DNA from: Coralloluteibacterium thermophilum
GTDB lineage: Bacteria; Pseudomonadota; Gammaproteobacteria; Xanthomonadales; Xanthomonadaceae
Reading direction: 5' to 3'
NCBI RefSeq assembly: GCF_042654365.1
Contig: NZ_JBHSGG010000002.1
Location: forward strand, 1 to 64,000
Length of the DNA stretch: 64,000 nt
The notes below the pieces were generated by a model, which worked only from the letters and a program-made list of their open reading frames with translations, did not search any database and had not been told where the DNA came from. The translations under genes were made by a program, and so were the position numbers. Shown here piece by piece: positions 57,064 to 64,000 of the stretch (positions are counted from its first letter, which is position 1; every line of letters starts with the position of its first letter).

Positions 57064-59237
57064 CCCGCCTGTTCCTCGCCCTGCTGCTGGGCGCCGCCGC
57101 CCTGCCGGCGCTCGCCATCGACGAGTCCGACCTGCTGCCGATCGAGGAGGCCTTCGCACTCTCGGCGTCGGCGCCCTCCGCCGACCGGGTGGAGTTCCGG
57201 TGGGCGATCGCGGACGGCTACTACCTGTATCGCCACCGCACCCGCGTGCAGGCGGAGGACGGCTTCGCCATCGTCGGGGAGCCCGCGCTGCCGGACGGCG
57301 TGCGCCACGTGGACGAGTTCTTCGGCGAGGTCGAGACCTACCGCGGCACCCTCGTGGCGACGGTCGCCGGCACGCCCGCGGCCGGCGCGCGCAGCGCCCG
57401 CTTCCGGGTCAGCTACCAGGGCTGCGCGGACATCGGCATCTGCTATCCGCCGCACACGGAGACGGTCGAGGTGGCCCTGCCGGCCGCGCCGGCCGCCGCC
57501 GTGGACGGGCGCGCCGCCCTCGACGCGGTGTTCGGCCGCGCCGCCGGCGGGCCGCTGGCCGGGCTGGACGGCGACGCCGCCGACCTCCCGATGGCGCCGG
57601 AACGGGCGTTCCGCTTCGAGGCCATCGCCGGCGGCGCCGACACGCTGCTGCTGCGCTTCACGCCCGCGCCGGGCTACTACCTCTATCGCGACCGCGCGGC
57701 GTTCCGGCTGATCGACGCCGAGGGCCTCGCGCTCGGCGCGCCGGCCTGGCCCGAGGGCAGCGCGCATCGCGACGAGTACTTCGGGGACGTGGTCGTCTAC
57801 TTCGACGAGGTCGAGGTCGCCCTGCCGCTCGCGCGCGAAATCGGCCCGGCACGCACCGTCCGGCTCGAGGCCACGTTCCAGGGCTGCCAGACCGACGGCA
57901 TCTGCTATCCGCCGATGACCCGCACCGTCGAGGTGGCCCTGCCGGCCGCGGACTCGGCCTCGGTCGCCGGCGCGGCGGACGGCGGCCCGGTGCGGGAGAC
58001 CCCCCCCCCCGCGCGCGCCGCGATGCCCTGGTGGGCCGCGCTGCTGTTCGCGCTCGGCGGCGGCCTGATACTGAACCTCATGCCCTGCGTCCTGCCGGTG
58101 CTGTCGCTGAAGGCGATCTCGCTGGCGCAGAGCGGCCAGGGCCGCGGCGCCGCGCGCGCCCGCGCGCTCTGGTACACGGCCGGCGTCCTCGTCGCCTTCG
58201 CCGCCCTGGGGGCGGTCGCGCTCGCGCTGCGCGAGGCCGGGATGGCCCTGGGCTGGGGCTTCCAGCTCCAGCAGCCGCTGGTCGTGGCGGCCCTGGCCTA
58301 CGTCATGTTCGCGCTTGGCCTCTCGCTGTCGGGCGTGTTCTCGGTGGGCACGCGGCTGGCGGGCGTGGGCGACGCCCTGACCCGGCGCACCGGACCGGCC
58401 GGCGACTTCTTCACCGGCGTACTGGCGGTGGTGGTGGCCAGTCCCTGTACCGCGCCGTTCATGGGCGCGGCGCTGACCTTCGCCTTCGCGGCGCCGCCGG
58501 CGCTGGCGATGCTGGTGTTCCTCGCGCTCGGCCTCGGCCTGGCGCTGCCGTTCCTGCTGATCGCGTTCGTGCCCGCGCTGGCGGCACACCTGCCGCGCCC
58601 CGGCCCCTGGATGGAGACGCTCAAGCAGGTCATGGCCTTCCCGCTCTACGCCACCGCGGCCTGGCTGGCCTGGGTGCTCACCAGCCAGCGCGGCGCGGAT
58701 GCGACCGCATGGCTGCTCGCGGGCGCCCTGCTGCTCGCCTTCGGGCTGTGGCTGGCGGAGCGCCTGCGCCATCGCGAGCGCCCGGTGCTGCGGACGGCCG
58801 CCCTCCTCATCGCGCTGGCGGCGGCCTGGCCGCTGTGGCGCGTGCACGGGCTTCCCGCGCCCGAGCGCGGCCTCGCGCAGCCGACCCGCGCCGACGGCGC
58901 GATTCCCTACTCGGCCTCGGCGCTCGAGGCCCTGCGCCGCGACGGGCGCACCGTGTTCGTCAACATGACGGCGGACTGGTGCATGACCTGCAAGGCGAAC
59001 GAGCGCCGCGTGCTGGACACCGCCGCCTTCCGGGCGGCCTTGGCGCGCGCGGGCGCCGTCTACATGGTCGGAGACTGGACGAACGTGGATCCCGAGATCA
59101 CCGCTTTCCTCGAAGCACACGGCGCCGTGGGCGTCCCGCTCTACGTGGTGCTGCATCCCGAGCACGGCGACCGCGTGCTGCCGACGGTGCTGACGCAGTC
59201 GCAGGTCGAGGCGGCCCTGGCCGGGGGCGCCCCGTGA
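57060..59237 (+). CDS. dsbD: Thiol:disulfide interchange protein DsbD with two alpha domains
   Basis: Transfers electrons from cytoplasmic thioredoxin to the periplasm. The product has 725 residues with a signal peptide. Two tandem N-terminal alpha domains each have a cysteine pair: CADIGIC (first) and CQTDGIC (second), both preceded by a GYYLYR segment. Then the eight-helix beta domain with NLMPCVLPVLSLK and SPCTAPFMG cysteines, and the gamma thioredoxin domain with DWCMTCK. Canonical DsbD has one alpha domain. An 11-C run (58000-58010) lies in the linker before the membrane part. Overlaps cutA and the next gene. Confidence 0.96.
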   Translation: MTRLFLALLLGAAALPALAIDESDLLPIEEAFALSASAPSADRVEFRWAIADGYYLYRHRTRVQAEDGFAIVGEPALPDGVRHVDEFFGEVETYRGTLVATVAGTPAAGARSARFRVSYQGCADIGICYPPHTETVEVALPAAPAAAVDGRAALDAVFGRAAGGPLAGLDGDAADLPMAPERAFRFEAIAGGADTLLLRFTPAPGYYLYRDRAAFRLIDAEGLALGAPAWPEGSAHRDEYFGDVVVYFDEVEVALPLAREIGPARTVRLEATFQGCQTDGICYPPMTRTVEVALPAADSASVAGAADGGPVRETPPPARAAMPWWAALLFALGGGLILNLMPCVLPVLSLKAISLAQSGQGRGAARARALWYTAGVLVAFAALGAVALALREAGMALGWGFQLQQPLVVAALAYVMFALGLSLSGVFSVGTRLAGVGDALTRRTGPAGDFFTGVLAVVVASPCTAPFMGAALTFAFAAPPALAMLVFLALGLGLALPFLLIAFVPALAAHLPRPGPWMETLKQVMAFPLYATAAWLAWVLTSQRGADATAWLLAGALLLAFGLWLAERLRHRERPVLRTAALLIALAAAWPLWRVHGLPAPERGLAQPTRADGAIPYSASALEALRRDGRTVFVNMTADWCMTCKANERRVLDTAAFRAALARAGAVYMVGDWTNVDPEITAFLEAHGAVGVPLYVVLHPEHGDRVLPTVLTQSQVEAALAGGAP

Positions 59238-59800
59238 GCGGCGCGCGCATGCTCCGCTTCCTTCCCGTCGTGCTGGTGGCCGCGCTCGCGGCCGGCGCGG
59301 GACTCTGGTTCGGCCGCGCGTCCCAGCTCCCGCCGGTCAAGCCGGTCCCGGAGGGCGTGACCGTCGCCGGTCGCGGCGACCTCGCCCCCGACATCCGCCT
59401 GCCCGACCTCGACGGCACGCTCTACGGCCTCGATGCCTGGCGCGGCCGGCCGCTGCTCATCAACTACTGGGCGAGCTGGTGCGCGCCCTGCGTCGAGGAG
59501 ATGCCGCTGCTGGCCGGCTTCGCCGCCGCCCAGGCCGGCAAGCCGGACGGCGTGCAGGTCATCGGCATCGCGCTGGACGAGGTGGACGCGGTGCGCGACT
59601 TCCTGCGACGCGTGCCGGTGGCCTACCCCATCCTCATGGAGATCGCCGGCCCCGACGACAGCTCGGTCCGCCTCGGCAACACCCGCGGTGTCCTGCCCTA
59701 CTCCGTCCTCCTCGACGCCGACGGACGCATCGTCCGCACCAAGCTCGGCCCCTTCACCCACGACGAACTGGAGCGCTGGGCGTTACTGAGGAGCGAGTGA
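59234..59800 (+). CDS. TlpA/ResA-like membrane-anchored thioredoxin
   Basis: The product has 188 residues. A signal anchor (about 7-25) is followed by a thioredoxin fold with YWASWCAPCVEEMP (WCAPC active site). It would act in the periplasm as a reductase fed by DsbD, whose gene overlaps it (GTGA). Start at GTG 59234 is chosen for this coupling; ATG 59249 is the alternative. Possible clients include cytochrome c maturation. Confidence 0.9.
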   Translation: MSGARMLRFLPVVLVAALAAGAGLWFGRASQLPPVKPVPEGVTVAGRGDLAPDIRLPDLDGTLYGLDAWRGRPLLINYWASWCAPCVEEMPLLAGFAAAQAGKPDGVQVIGIALDEVDAVRDFLRRVPVAYPILMEIAGPDDSSVRLGNTRGVLPYSVLLDADGRIVRTKLGPFTHDELERWALLRSE

Positions 59801-59839
59801 GGAGACGCGGAAGCGAAGACGCGTTGGCGTCCCGCCACG

Positions 59840-59940
59840 CCCCAAGCCCAAGCCCAAGCCCAAGCCCCAAGCCCACGCCCCGGCCCTGAGCCCCCCGGGC
59901 CCCTGCCATTCAAACACCCACCCAACTCCGCCCAACTCCG
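59840..59940. repeat. C-run repeat tract before aroQ
   Basis: Four CCCAAG hexamers, a CCCCAAG and a CCCACG unit (59840-59880) are followed by two perfect copies of CCCAACTCCG (59921-59940). Related in style to the other G/C-run arrays, with period 6 instead of 7. Confidence 0.8.
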
Positions 59941-60018
59941 CCCATCTGACCGCAACATGCTGGACAGTACGGCGGGCGCGGCCCCAGACTGTGCGCTTCC
60001 GTCCTCGCCCGCGCACCC

Positions 60019-60468
60019 TTGGCACAGATCCTCGTCCTGCACGGCCCCAACCTGAACCTGCTCGGGGAACGCGAGCCGGCGGTGTACGGGCGCGCCACGC
60101 TGGCGGAGATCGACGCCGCGCTGCGCGTCCAGGCCGAGGCGGCGGGCCACACGCTGGAGAGCCTGCAGTCCAACGCCGAGCACGTGCTGGTCGAGCGCGT
60201 GCAGGCGGCGCGCGGCGACGGCACCGCCTTCATCCTGATCAACCCGGCCGCCTTCACCCACACCTCGGTCGCCCTGCGCGACGCACTGGCGGCGACGGGC
60301 CTGCCCTTCGTCGAAGTGCACCTCTCCAATCCGCATGCGCGCGAGCCGTTCCGGCACCACAGCTACTTCAGCGATCTCGCGGTGGCGGTGATCTGCGGCT
60401 TCGGCGCGACCGGCTACCGCCACGCGCTCGACCACGCGCTGCGGCACCTGGAGCCCGGCGAGGCATGA
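60019..60468 (+). CDS. aroQ: Type II 3-dehydroquinate dehydratase
   Basis: Third step of the shikimate pathway. The product has 149 residues: LVLHGPNLNLLGEREPAVYG (catalytic Tyr), NPAAFTHTSVALRDAL and EVHLSNPHAREPFRHHS (catalytic His). Translation starts at TTG 60019, as no ATG fits the conserved N-terminus. Coupled to the next gene by ATGA. Linkage to accB-accC is conserved in many Gammaproteobacteria. Confidence 0.97.
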   Translation: MAQILVLHGPNLNLLGEREPAVYGRATLAEIDAALRVQAEAAGHTLESLQSNAEHVLVERVQAARGDGTAFILINPAAFTHTSVALRDALAATGLPFVEVHLSNPHAREPFRHHSYFSDLAVAVICGFGATGYRHALDHALRHLEPGEA

Positions 60469-60875
60469 GCCGCCTGCCCGACGCCCGGTGGCTGTTCGCG
60501 CTGGTCCTGGCCGCGTGGTGCGGGCCCGCGTCCGCCGACGCACCGGACTGCACCGGCCCCGGGGCCATCGCCGACGCCGACCTGTGCATGGCGCAGGACT
60601 TCGAACGCCTGGATCGCGCGCTCGGCGACGCCGTGCGCGACCTGCTCGCGCAGATGGAGGCATTCGCCGCGTCCGGCGCATGCAGCAGCTGCAGCGCGGA
60701 GCAGCTCGACCGCGCCCAGCGGCAGTGGCTGCGGTTCCGCGAGGACGACTGCGAAGCCGTCTACGCCATCGCGGCGGACGGCTCCGGCCGCAACCAGGCC
60801 CGCCTGGACTGCCTGATCGACCACACCCGGACACGGACCGTCCAGCTCGACACGCTCTACCGCCGCGCGCTCTAG
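60465..60875 (+). CDS. LprI/DUF1311-like secreted protein
   Basis: The product has 136 residues with a signal peptide ending near ASA-DAPDC. Cys-rich helical domain: CTGPG, LCMAQDFERLDRALGDAVRDL, CSSCSAEQLDRAQRQWLRFREDDCEAVY and LDCLIDHTRTRTVQL, the pattern of DUF1311, to which the lysozyme inhibitor LprI belongs. Starts within the aroQ stop (ATGA). Lysozyme inhibition is inference. Confidence 0.85.
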   Translation: MSRLPDARWLFALVLAAWCGPASADAPDCTGPGAIADADLCMAQDFERLDRALGDAVRDLLAQMEAFAASGACSSCSAEQLDRAQRQWLRFREDDCEAVYAIAADGSGRNQARLDCLIDHTRTRTVQLDTLYRRAL

Positions 60876-60919
60876 GCGCGCGCCGCTCCCACCATCCGAC
60901 ACGTCACCACGAGGGCCTC

Positions 60920-61396
60920 ATGGACCTGCGCAAGATCAAGAAACTCATCGACCTGCTGGAAGAGTCGAACCTGGCCGAAATCGAGATCAAGGAGGGCGAG
61001 GAGTCCGTCCGCCTTTCGCGCGTGCCGACGGGTGCCGCGGCCGCCCCGGTCGCCGTCGCCTACGAGGCCCCGCGCGCGGCGCCGGCACCCGCCGCCGGCA
61101 CGGACGGCGCTCCCGCTCCCGCCGCGGCCGCGCCCGCCAAGGGCGGCAGCGACCTGCCCCCGGGCGAGGTCGTGCGCTCGCCGATGGTCGGCACCTTCTA
61201 CACCGCGCCCAATCCCGACGCCCCGCCCTTCGTGAGCGTCGGCCAGCAGGTCAAGGTCGGCGACACCCTCGGCATCATCGAGGCGATGAAGATGTTCAAC
61301 CCCATCGAGTCCGAGATCGCGGGCACCGTCGTCGCCGTCCTCGCCGAGGCCGGTCAGCCGGTGGAGTTCGACCAGCCGCTGTTCGTCATCGGGTGA
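60920..61396 (+). CDS. accB: Biotin carboxyl carrier protein of acetyl-CoA carboxylase
   Basis: The product has 158 residues: N-terminal helix LRKIKKLIDLLEESNL, an Ala/Pro linker (about 38-75) and the biotinyl domain with the biotin-accepting Lys in IIEAMKMFN. Supplies carboxybiotin for fatty-acid synthesis. accC follows, separated by 148 bp that contain a heptamer repeat element, longer than the usual spacing. Confidence 0.98.
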   Translation: MDLRKIKKLIDLLEESNLAEIEIKEGEESVRLSRVPTGAAAAPVAVAYEAPRAAPAPAAGTDGAPAPAAAAPAKGGSDLPPGEVVRSPMVGTFYTAPNPDAPPFVSVGQQVKVGDTLGIIEAMKMFNPIESEIAGTVVAVLAEAGQPVEFDQPLFVIG

Positions 61397-61409
61397 TGCC
61401 AGCGAAGCT

Positions 61410-61526
61410 GGGAAGAGGGAATCGGGAAGAGGGACCTGCAGCGATGCTGCGGCCGGCCCGGCAGCGCACCGTAGCGCCCGCGGCACTCCACCCTCGCCCG
61501 TCCCGATTCCCGCTTCCCCATTCCCG
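61410..61526. repeat. Inverted heptamer element between accB and accC
   Basis: G-runs every 7 bp (61410, 61417, 61424, 61431) and, 70 bp later, C-runs every 7 bp (61502, 61509, 61516, 61523). GGGAATCGGGA in the left arm is the exact complement of TCCCGATTCCC in the right arm. The element has the same architecture as the leuA-leuC block. Confidence 0.85.
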
Positions 61527-61544
61527 CCTTCCAGGTCCCAAGCC

Positions 61545-62912
61545 ATGCTCGAAAAAGTCGTCATCGCCAACCGCGGCGAGATCGCGCTGCGCATCCTGCG
61601 CGCCTGTCACGCCCTCGGCATCAGCACGGTCGCGGTGCACTCCACCGTCGACCGCAACCTCAAGCACGTGGCCATGGCCGACGAGTCGGTGTGCATCGGC
61701 CCGCCGCCGTCGAACCAGAGCTACCTCGACATGCCGGCGATCATCGCCGCGGCCGAGGTGACCGACGCGCAGGCCATCCACCCCGGCTACGGCTTCCTGT
61801 CGGAGAACGCGGACTTCGCCGAGCGCGTGGAGCAGTCCGGCTTCATCTTCATCGGCCCCAAGGCCGAGACCATCCGCCTGATGGGCGACAAGGTCGAGGC
61901 GATCAAGGCGATGAAGGCCGCCGGCGTGCCCTGCGTGCCCGGTTCCGGCGGGCCGCTCGGCGACGATGCCGCGACCAACGCCCGCATCGCGCGCGAGATC
62001 GGCTACCCCGTGATCATCAAGGCCGCCGGCGGCGGCGGCGGCCGCGGCATGCGCGTGGTGCACGTCGAGGGCTCGCTGCACTCGGCCATCGCCACGACCA
62101 AGTCCGAGGCCAAGGCCGCGTTCGGCAACGACATGGTCTACATGGAGAAGTTCCTGGAGAATCCGCGCCACGTGGAGATCCAGGTGCTCGCCGACGGCCA
62201 GGGCAACGCCATCCACCTCGGCGAGCGCGACTGCTCGATGCAGCGCCGCCACCAGAAGGTCGTCGAGGAAGCTCCGGCACCGGGCATCACGCCCGAACAG
62301 CGCGCCGAGATCGGCCGCGTCTGCGTGGAGGCCTGCATCCGCATCGGCTACCGCGGCGCGGGTACCTTCGAGTTCCTCTACGAAAACGGGCGCTTCTACT
62401 TCATCGAGATGAACACCCGCATCCAGGTCGAGCACCCGGTGACCGAGATGATCACCGGCATCGACCTGGTGCGCGAGCAGCTCAGCATCGCCGCCGGCAA
62501 CAAGCTGTCGATCCGGCAGGAGGACGTGGTCATCAACGGCCACGCCATCGAATGCCGCATCAACGCCGAGGACCCGGAGACCTTCCTGCCCAGCCCCGGC
62601 CTCATCAGGCACTTCCACGCCCCGGGCGGGCCGGGCGTGCGCGTGGACAGCCACATCTACGAGGGCTACCGCGTCCCGCCGAACTACGACTCCATGATCG
62701 GCAAGCTCATCGTGCACGGCCCCGACCGCGAGACCGCGATCTGCCGCATGCGCGTGGCGCTGTCGGAGATGGTCGTGGACGGCATCAAGACCAACATCGC
62801 CCTGCAGCAGCGGATCATGGCCGACCAGGGCTTCCAGGCCGGCGGCATGAACATCCACTACCTCGAGAAGCGCCTCAAGGAACACCGCGAGAAGGCCATC
62901 GGCCTGGGATGA
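61545..62912 (+). CDS. accC: Biotin carboxylase subunit of acetyl-CoA carboxylase
   Basis: ATP-dependent carboxylation of biotin on AccB. The product has 455 residues: LEKVVIANRGEIALRILRAC, HPGYGFLSENADFAE, the ATP-grasp glycine loop AAGGGGGRGM and EMNTRIQVEHPVTEM with metal and bicarbonate residues. Its ATG lies 18 bp after the repeat element. The heptamer-like tract downstream separates it from the convergent dehydrogenase gene. Confidence 0.99.
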   Translation: MLEKVVIANRGEIALRILRACHALGISTVAVHSTVDRNLKHVAMADESVCIGPPPSNQSYLDMPAIIAAAEVTDAQAIHPGYGFLSENADFAERVEQSGFIFIGPKAETIRLMGDKVEAIKAMKAAGVPCVPGSGGPLGDDAATNARIAREIGYPVIIKAAGGGGGRGMRVVHVEGSLHSAIATTKSEAKAAFGNDMVYMEKFLENPRHVEIQVLADGQGNAIHLGERDCSMQRRHQKVVEEAPAPGITPEQRAEIGRVCVEACIRIGYRGAGTFEFLYENGRFYFIEMNTRIQVEHPVTEMITGIDLVREQLSIAAGNKLSIRQEDVVINGHAIECRINAEDPETFLPSPGLIRHFHAPGGPGVRVDSHIYEGYRVPPNYDSMIGKLIVHGPDRETAICRMRVALSEMVVDGIKTNIALQQRIMADQGFQAGGMNIHYLEKRLKEHREKAIGLG

Positions 62913-62930
62913 GGCCGAGAAGCGGGAGAT

Positions 62931-63034
62931 GACGGGCGCGCGACGAGGAGAGGCGCCGCCCCTCCTCGTCCACTCGCCTCTCGCTCCTCTCCACTCACTC
63001 CTCGCCCTTCGCCCCTCTCCACCCGCGCCTCGCT
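62931..63034. repeat. Pyrimidine-rich period-7 tract with hairpin after accC
   Basis: A purine-rich segment and a long C/T-rich segment (62961-63030) repeat CTCGCCC-like heptamers. GACGAGGAG (62942-62950) pairs perfectly with CTCCTCGTC (62962-62970) around 11 nt, so it may also act as a weak terminator between accC and the convergent gene. Confidence 0.65.
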
Positions 63035-64000
63035 TCAGACGGCGTTGACCAGGCGCCCCTCGCGCCACGCTGCGACGTTGTCCAGCGTGGTGCGGGCGAT
63101 GGCGTCCAGGGCCTCGTGGGTCAGGAAGCCCTGGTGGGCGGTCACGACGACGTTGGGGAAGGTCAGCAGCCGCGCGAGCACGTCGTCCTGCAGCGGCCGG
63201 TCGCTCAGGTCCTCGAAGAACACCGCCTCCTCCTCCTCGTACACGTCGATGCCCAGGTAGCCGAGCGCGCCGGACTTCAGCGCCTGGATCACCGCGCGGG
63301 TATCGACCAGCGCGCCGCGGCCGGTGTTGACGAGCATGGCGCCGGGCTTCATCGCCGCCAGCCGCGCCGCATCGACCAGGTGCCGGGTGCCCGGGGTCAG
63401 CGGGCAGTGCAGGCTCACGATGTCGGCGTCGGGGAAGAGGCGGTCCAGCGCGACGTATTCCACGCCGGCCTCGACCAGGGCCGGGTCCGCCACCGGGTCG
63501 AAGGCGAGCACGCGACAGCCGAAGCCGAGCATGATGCGCGCGAACACCGCGCCGATCTGCCCGGTGCCGACCACGCCCACGGTCTTGCCGAACAGGTCGA
63601 AGCCGGTCAGCCCGCGCAGCGAGAAATCGCCTTCCCGCGTGCGGTTGTAGGCGCGCGGGATGCGCCGGGTCAGGGCGAGGATCAGCGCCACGGCGTGCTC
63701 GGCCACGGCGTGGGGCGAATACGCCGGCACCCGCACCACCGGCAGCCCCAGCGCGCGCGCGGCGTCCAGGTCCACGTGGTTGAAGCCCGCCGAGCGCAGG
63801 GCGATCAGCCGCGTCCCGCCGGCGGCGAGTCCTTCGAGCACCGTCCGGTCGAGGCGGTCGTTCACGAAGGCGCAGACCACCTCGGCGCCGGACGCGAGCG
63901 CGACCGTGTCCGGGCCGAGCCGCGCAGGCTGGTAGACCAGGTCCACTGCGTAGTCCGCGGCGACGGCGTCGAACGCCTCGCGGTCGTACGGCTGGGCACT
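63035..64000 (-). CDS. D-isomer-specific 2-hydroxyacid dehydrogenase (5' end outside window)
   Basis: 322 codons are present and the frame stays open to the window edge; AQPYDREAFDAV at the edge still fits the N-terminal catalytic domain, so the true start lies beyond 64000. The NAD domain has GVVGTGQIGAVFARIMLG, ALRSAGFNHVDL, LHCPLTPGTRHLVDA and NTGRGALVDT with the usual Arg/Glu/His residues (YHQ-type loop as AHQGFLTHEAL). It resembles fermentative D-lactate dehydrogenase (LdhA). Confidence 0.92.
   Translation of the reverse strand, partial: SAQPYDREAFDAVAADYAVDLVYQPARLGPDTVALASGAEVVCAFVNDRLDRTVLEGLAAGGTRLIALRSAGFNHVDLDAARALGLPVVRVPAYSPHAVAEHAVALILALTRRIPRAYNRTREGDFSLRGLTGFDLFGKTVGVVGTGQIGAVFARIMLGFGCRVLAFDPVADPALVEAGVEYVALDRLFPDADIVSLHCPLTPGTRHLVDAARLAAMKPGAMLVNTGRGALVDTRAVIQALKSGALGYLGIDVYEEEEAVFFEDLSDRPLQDDVLARLLTFPNVVVTAHQGFLTHEALDAIARTTLDNVAAWREGRLVNAV

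Overview
The window is a dense, very GC-rich chromosomal segment of a gammaproteobacterium. It most likely belongs to the Xanthomonadaceae (Lysobacter/Luteimonas-like). The reasons are gene order and content: groES-groEL-cutA-dsbD-thioredoxin-aroQ-accB-accC, pcm-tolC-waaA, rubredoxin/thiE-hemL, and an ilv-leu operon with ilvC-ilvG-ilvM followed by leuA-leuC-leuD-leuB. There are also GGGAATC-like heptamer repeats and many promoters that place the -10 box 6-7 nt before the start codon. I found no rRNA, tRNA, prophage, insertion sequence or CRISPR array. The genus is inference only.

Layout. 0.2-5 kb: DUF192 lipoprotein, SirB1-like protein, rubredoxin, then thiE-hemL and argD. 5-10.3 kb: a voltage-sensor K+ channel with a zinc-ribbon tail, an HSDL2-like SDR, a small protein kinase, a LON-domain protein, mpl and adk. 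10.5-18.5 kb: a stand-alone SIR2-domain protein, proton-pumping pyrophosphatase hppA, a secreted hypothetical protein, an RTX-repeat M91 metallopeptidase, soluble pyrophosphatase ppa, an HDOD regulator and a DUF4136 lipoprotein. 18.8-29.7 kb: one long branched-chain amino acid operon, ilvD-C-G-M-E-leuA-C-D-B. It is preceded by a leader peptide and attenuator and interrupted between leuA and leuC by a 300-bp heptamer-repeat block. 29.9-33.8 kb: a second HDOD paralogue, thiC with its TPP riboswitch, and two strong minus-strand terminators upstream of it. 33.8-40.8 kb: pcm, tolC and an envelope cluster (waaA, lipid A acyltransferase, O-antigen ligase-like protein, glycosyltransferase). 40.8-45.5 kb: small zinc-finger protein, pirin, YceI, nitroreductase, ELM1-like protein, and a four-gene ArsR operon. 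45.7-54.3 kb: glnE, a lipoprotein, a subtilisin-like secreted protease, a phytoene-dehydrogenase-like oxidoreductase and mug. 54.4-64 kb: groES-groEL under CIRCE, cutA, dsbD, a TlpA-like thioredoxin, aroQ, an LprI-like protein, accB, accC and a truncated D-2-hydroxyacid dehydrogenase.

Most genes are ordinary metabolism. The most unusual signals are: a perfect Pho box between the RTX/M91 metallopeptidase and ppa; the ilv leader peptide, whose control codons include rare ones; a 24-bp perfect inverted repeat giving waaA and the lipid A acyltransferase identical promoter/start regions; several apparently leaderless genes; G-run/C-run heptamer arrays inside operons; paired terminators upstream of the thiC riboswitch; and an ArsR operon with a palindrome inside its promoter.
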